Position numbers and translations under genes: made by a program
The notes under the pieces: model-generated
The model's input: only the letters and a program-made list of their open reading frames with translations
Databases searched by the model: none
What the model was told of the DNA's origin: nothing
Source of the DNA: Desulfobacterales bacterium
GTDB taxonomy: Bacteria > Desulfobacterota > Desulfobacteria > Desulfobacterales > UBA5852
DNA length: 16,348 nt
Assembly (NCBI GenBank): GCA_030066455.1
Contig: JASJBQ010000100.1
Location: 1-16,348 of the forward strand
Direction: 5' to 3'
In this document: piece after piece, positions 14,446-16,348 of the stretch
How the letters are laid out: each line of letters begins with the position of its first letter
How positions within the stretch are numbered: position 1 is the first letter of the stretch

Positions 14446-15723
14446 ATGACTATCGAAATCAAAGTGCCCAGCGTGGGCGAGTCCGTCACCGAAGCCCTGC
14501 TGGCGGAGTGGTACCCGTCCGACGGCGCCCAGGTTCAAAAGGGCGAGCTGATCTTCGTGATCGAAACCGACAAGGTCACCCTCGAAGTGGAGGCCGAAGC
14601 GGCCGGCCGTCTCGAGATTCTCGTGGCCGCCGGCGAGACCGTGGCCATCGGCACGGTGGTGGGTCGGATCGACACGGACGCCGCCGAGGCGGCCGCCCCG
14701 GCCCCGGAACAGCCGCCGGTGGCCGCTCCGGCCCCGGAACCCGCCCCGGAGGCCCCGGCTCCGGAACCGGCGCCGACCCCCGCACCACCACCCGCGGCGG
14801 CCGATAAGCCGCCGCCACCCCCCGCCGCGCCGGCGGAACTCCCGCCCCTGTCGCCGTCCGTCCGTCGCCTGGCGGCCGAAAGACAGATCGATCTGGCGCA
14901 GGTCCCGGGTACGGGGCCGGGCGGACGCATCACCAAGGGCGACGTCATCCTTTTTCTGGAGGGCCGGCCGGCGGCGGCCGCACCCCCCGCGGCGGCGGCC
15001 GCGGCACCGCCGCCTGCAGCGTCCGACGGCGAACGCCGGGTGCCCATGAGCCCGATCCGCAAGCGCATTGCTCAGCACCTTCTGGCGGCCAAGCAGAACA
15101 CCGCCATGCTGACCACCTTCAACGAAATCGACATGGGCCGGGCCATGGATGTGCGCAAGACCTACAAGGACGCTTTCCAGAAGCGCCACGGGATCTCGCT
15201 GGGCTTCATGTCTTTCTTCGTGCGCGCCTGCGTCGAGGCGCTCAAGGAAGTGCCCGAAATCAACGCCTTCATCGAGGGCAACGACATCGTCTACCACGAT
15301 CACTGCCACATCGGGATTGCCGTGGGCGGAAAAAAAGGCCTGGTGGTCCCGGTGCTGCGTCACGCCGAGCAGATGGGCTTCGCCGCCATCGAGCAGGGGA
15401 TCGTGGACTACGTCACCAAGATACGTGAAAACCGCCTGGAGCTCGCCGACTTGGAGGGCGGCACCTTTACCATCAGCAACGGCGGGGTCTTCGGGTCGCT
15501 TTTGAGCACGCCGATTCTGAACATGCCGCAGAGCGGGATCCTGGGGATGCATAAAATCGAGAAGCGGGCGGTGGTGGTGGACGACCAGATCGTCGTTCGG
15601 CCCATGATGTACGTGGCGCTCAGCTACGACCACCGCATCGTGGACGGCAAGGGCGCGGTGACCTTCCTGCGGCGCGTCAAGGAATTCATGGAAACCCCCG
15701 AACGCATTCTCCTGGAGGTGTAA
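14446..15723 (+). CDS. sucB: Dihydrolipoyllysine succinyltransferase, E2 of 2-oxoglutarate dehydrogenase
   Basis: This 425-residue E2 core takes the succinyl group from E1 on its lipoyl arm and transfers it to CoA. Domains in order: a single lipoyl domain (1-78) with the lipoylation site IETDKVTLE (Lys43); a long Ala/Pro linker (about 80-133); a peripheral-subunit-binding domain LSPSVRRLAAERQIDLAQVPGTGPGGRITKGD (135-166), which docks E1/E3; a second Ala/Pro linker; and the catalytic domain from about 197 with DHRIVDG (His396, Asp400). AGAGGAG lies 7-8 bases before ATG 14446, and the protein then begins MTIEIKVPSVGES, as expected. The upstream ATG 14407 lies in a repeat and would add 13 unconserved residues. 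The neighbouring sucA supports 2-oxoglutarate rather than pyruvate specificity. It is followed by lpd after 2 bases. Confidence 0.95.
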   Translation: MTIEIKVPSVGESVTEALLAEWYPSDGAQVQKGELIFVIETDKVTLEVEAEAAGRLEILVAAGETVAIGTVVGRIDTDAAEAAAPAPEQPPVAAPAPEPAPEAPAPEPAPTPAPPPAAADKPPPPPAAPAELPPLSPSVRRLAAERQIDLAQVPGTGPGGRITKGDVILFLEGRPAAAAPPAAAAAAPPPAASDGERRVPMSPIRKRIAQHLLAAKQNTAMLTTFNEIDMGRAMDVRKTYKDAFQKRHGISLGFMSFFVRACVEALKEVPEINAFIEGNDIVYHDHCHIGIAVGGKKGLVVPVLRHAEQMGFAAIEQGIVDYVTKIRENRLELADLEGGTFTISNGGVFGSLLSTPILNMPQSGILGMHKIEKRAVVVDDQIVVRPMMYVALSYDHRIVDGKGAVTFLRRVKEFMETPERILLEV

Positions 15724-15725
15724 GC

Positions 15726-16348
<623 letters not shown>

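Noticed and set aside
14374..15633. Minus-strand open frame of 419 codons antisense to sucB
   Set aside because: The Gly/Arg-rich stretch is the mirror of the Ala/Pro linkers of SucB, and it has no start signals.

Overview
This is a G+C-rich bacterial window with dense, mostly ordinary chromosomal genes. It carries a 2-oxoglutarate dehydrogenase cluster, a fumarase, a lipoate ligase, CoaE, several less familiar proteins, and copies of a dispersed structured repeat. The gene repertoire and intergenic style suggest a Gram-negative proteobacterium in the broad sense. A member of Desulfobacterota (the former Deltaproteobacteria) is my best guess. That guess comes from memory of related proteins and repeats, not from a search, so confidence is only moderate.

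Layout. Positions 1 to about 74 hold a piece of the 5' part of a CTP synthase gene (pyrG). It is joined abruptly to the 3' part of a LysE/RhtB-type exporter gene running the other way, which looks like a chimeric junction. From 601 up to 1897 lies a tightly overlapping leftward operon: P-loop kinase, coaE, exporter. A small secreted or membrane protein (2029-2418) follows with its own well-formed promoter. A 781-residue protein with a divergent class III nucleotide cyclase-like domain fills 2631-4976. Lipoate-protein ligase (5116-6129) diverges from it and converges on class II fumarase (6158-7525). A 90-residue four-cysteine protein (7675-7947, with a promoter at 7994-8022) and an alpha/beta hydrolase (8183-8965) come next.

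Between the hydrolase and an SDR-fold protein (9461-10174) lie two near-identical copies and one remnant of a structured repeat. The second copy is bracketed by a perfect 19-bp inverted repeat. The SDR gene overlaps by 4 bp a thioredoxin-fold gene whose protein ends in HEAT-like repeats. That operon diverges from the sucA-sucB-lpd cluster (11452 to the window end), which has a near-consensus sigma-70 promoter at 11323-11351. A diverged third copy of the repeat sits between sucA and sucB.

How the genes fit together. SucA, SucB and dihydrolipoamide dehydrogenase form the oxidative 2-oxoglutarate to succinyl-CoA step. SucB needs lipoate on Lys43, which the LplA-type ligase could attach. CoaE completes the coenzyme A that the complex consumes, and FumC acts two steps further along the TCA cycle. 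The cyclase-like protein, the CPHC/HEAT protein, the Tyr-less SDR and the small cysteine protein have no assigned role. The cyclase-like protein, the repeat family and the pyrG junction are the items most worth a second look.
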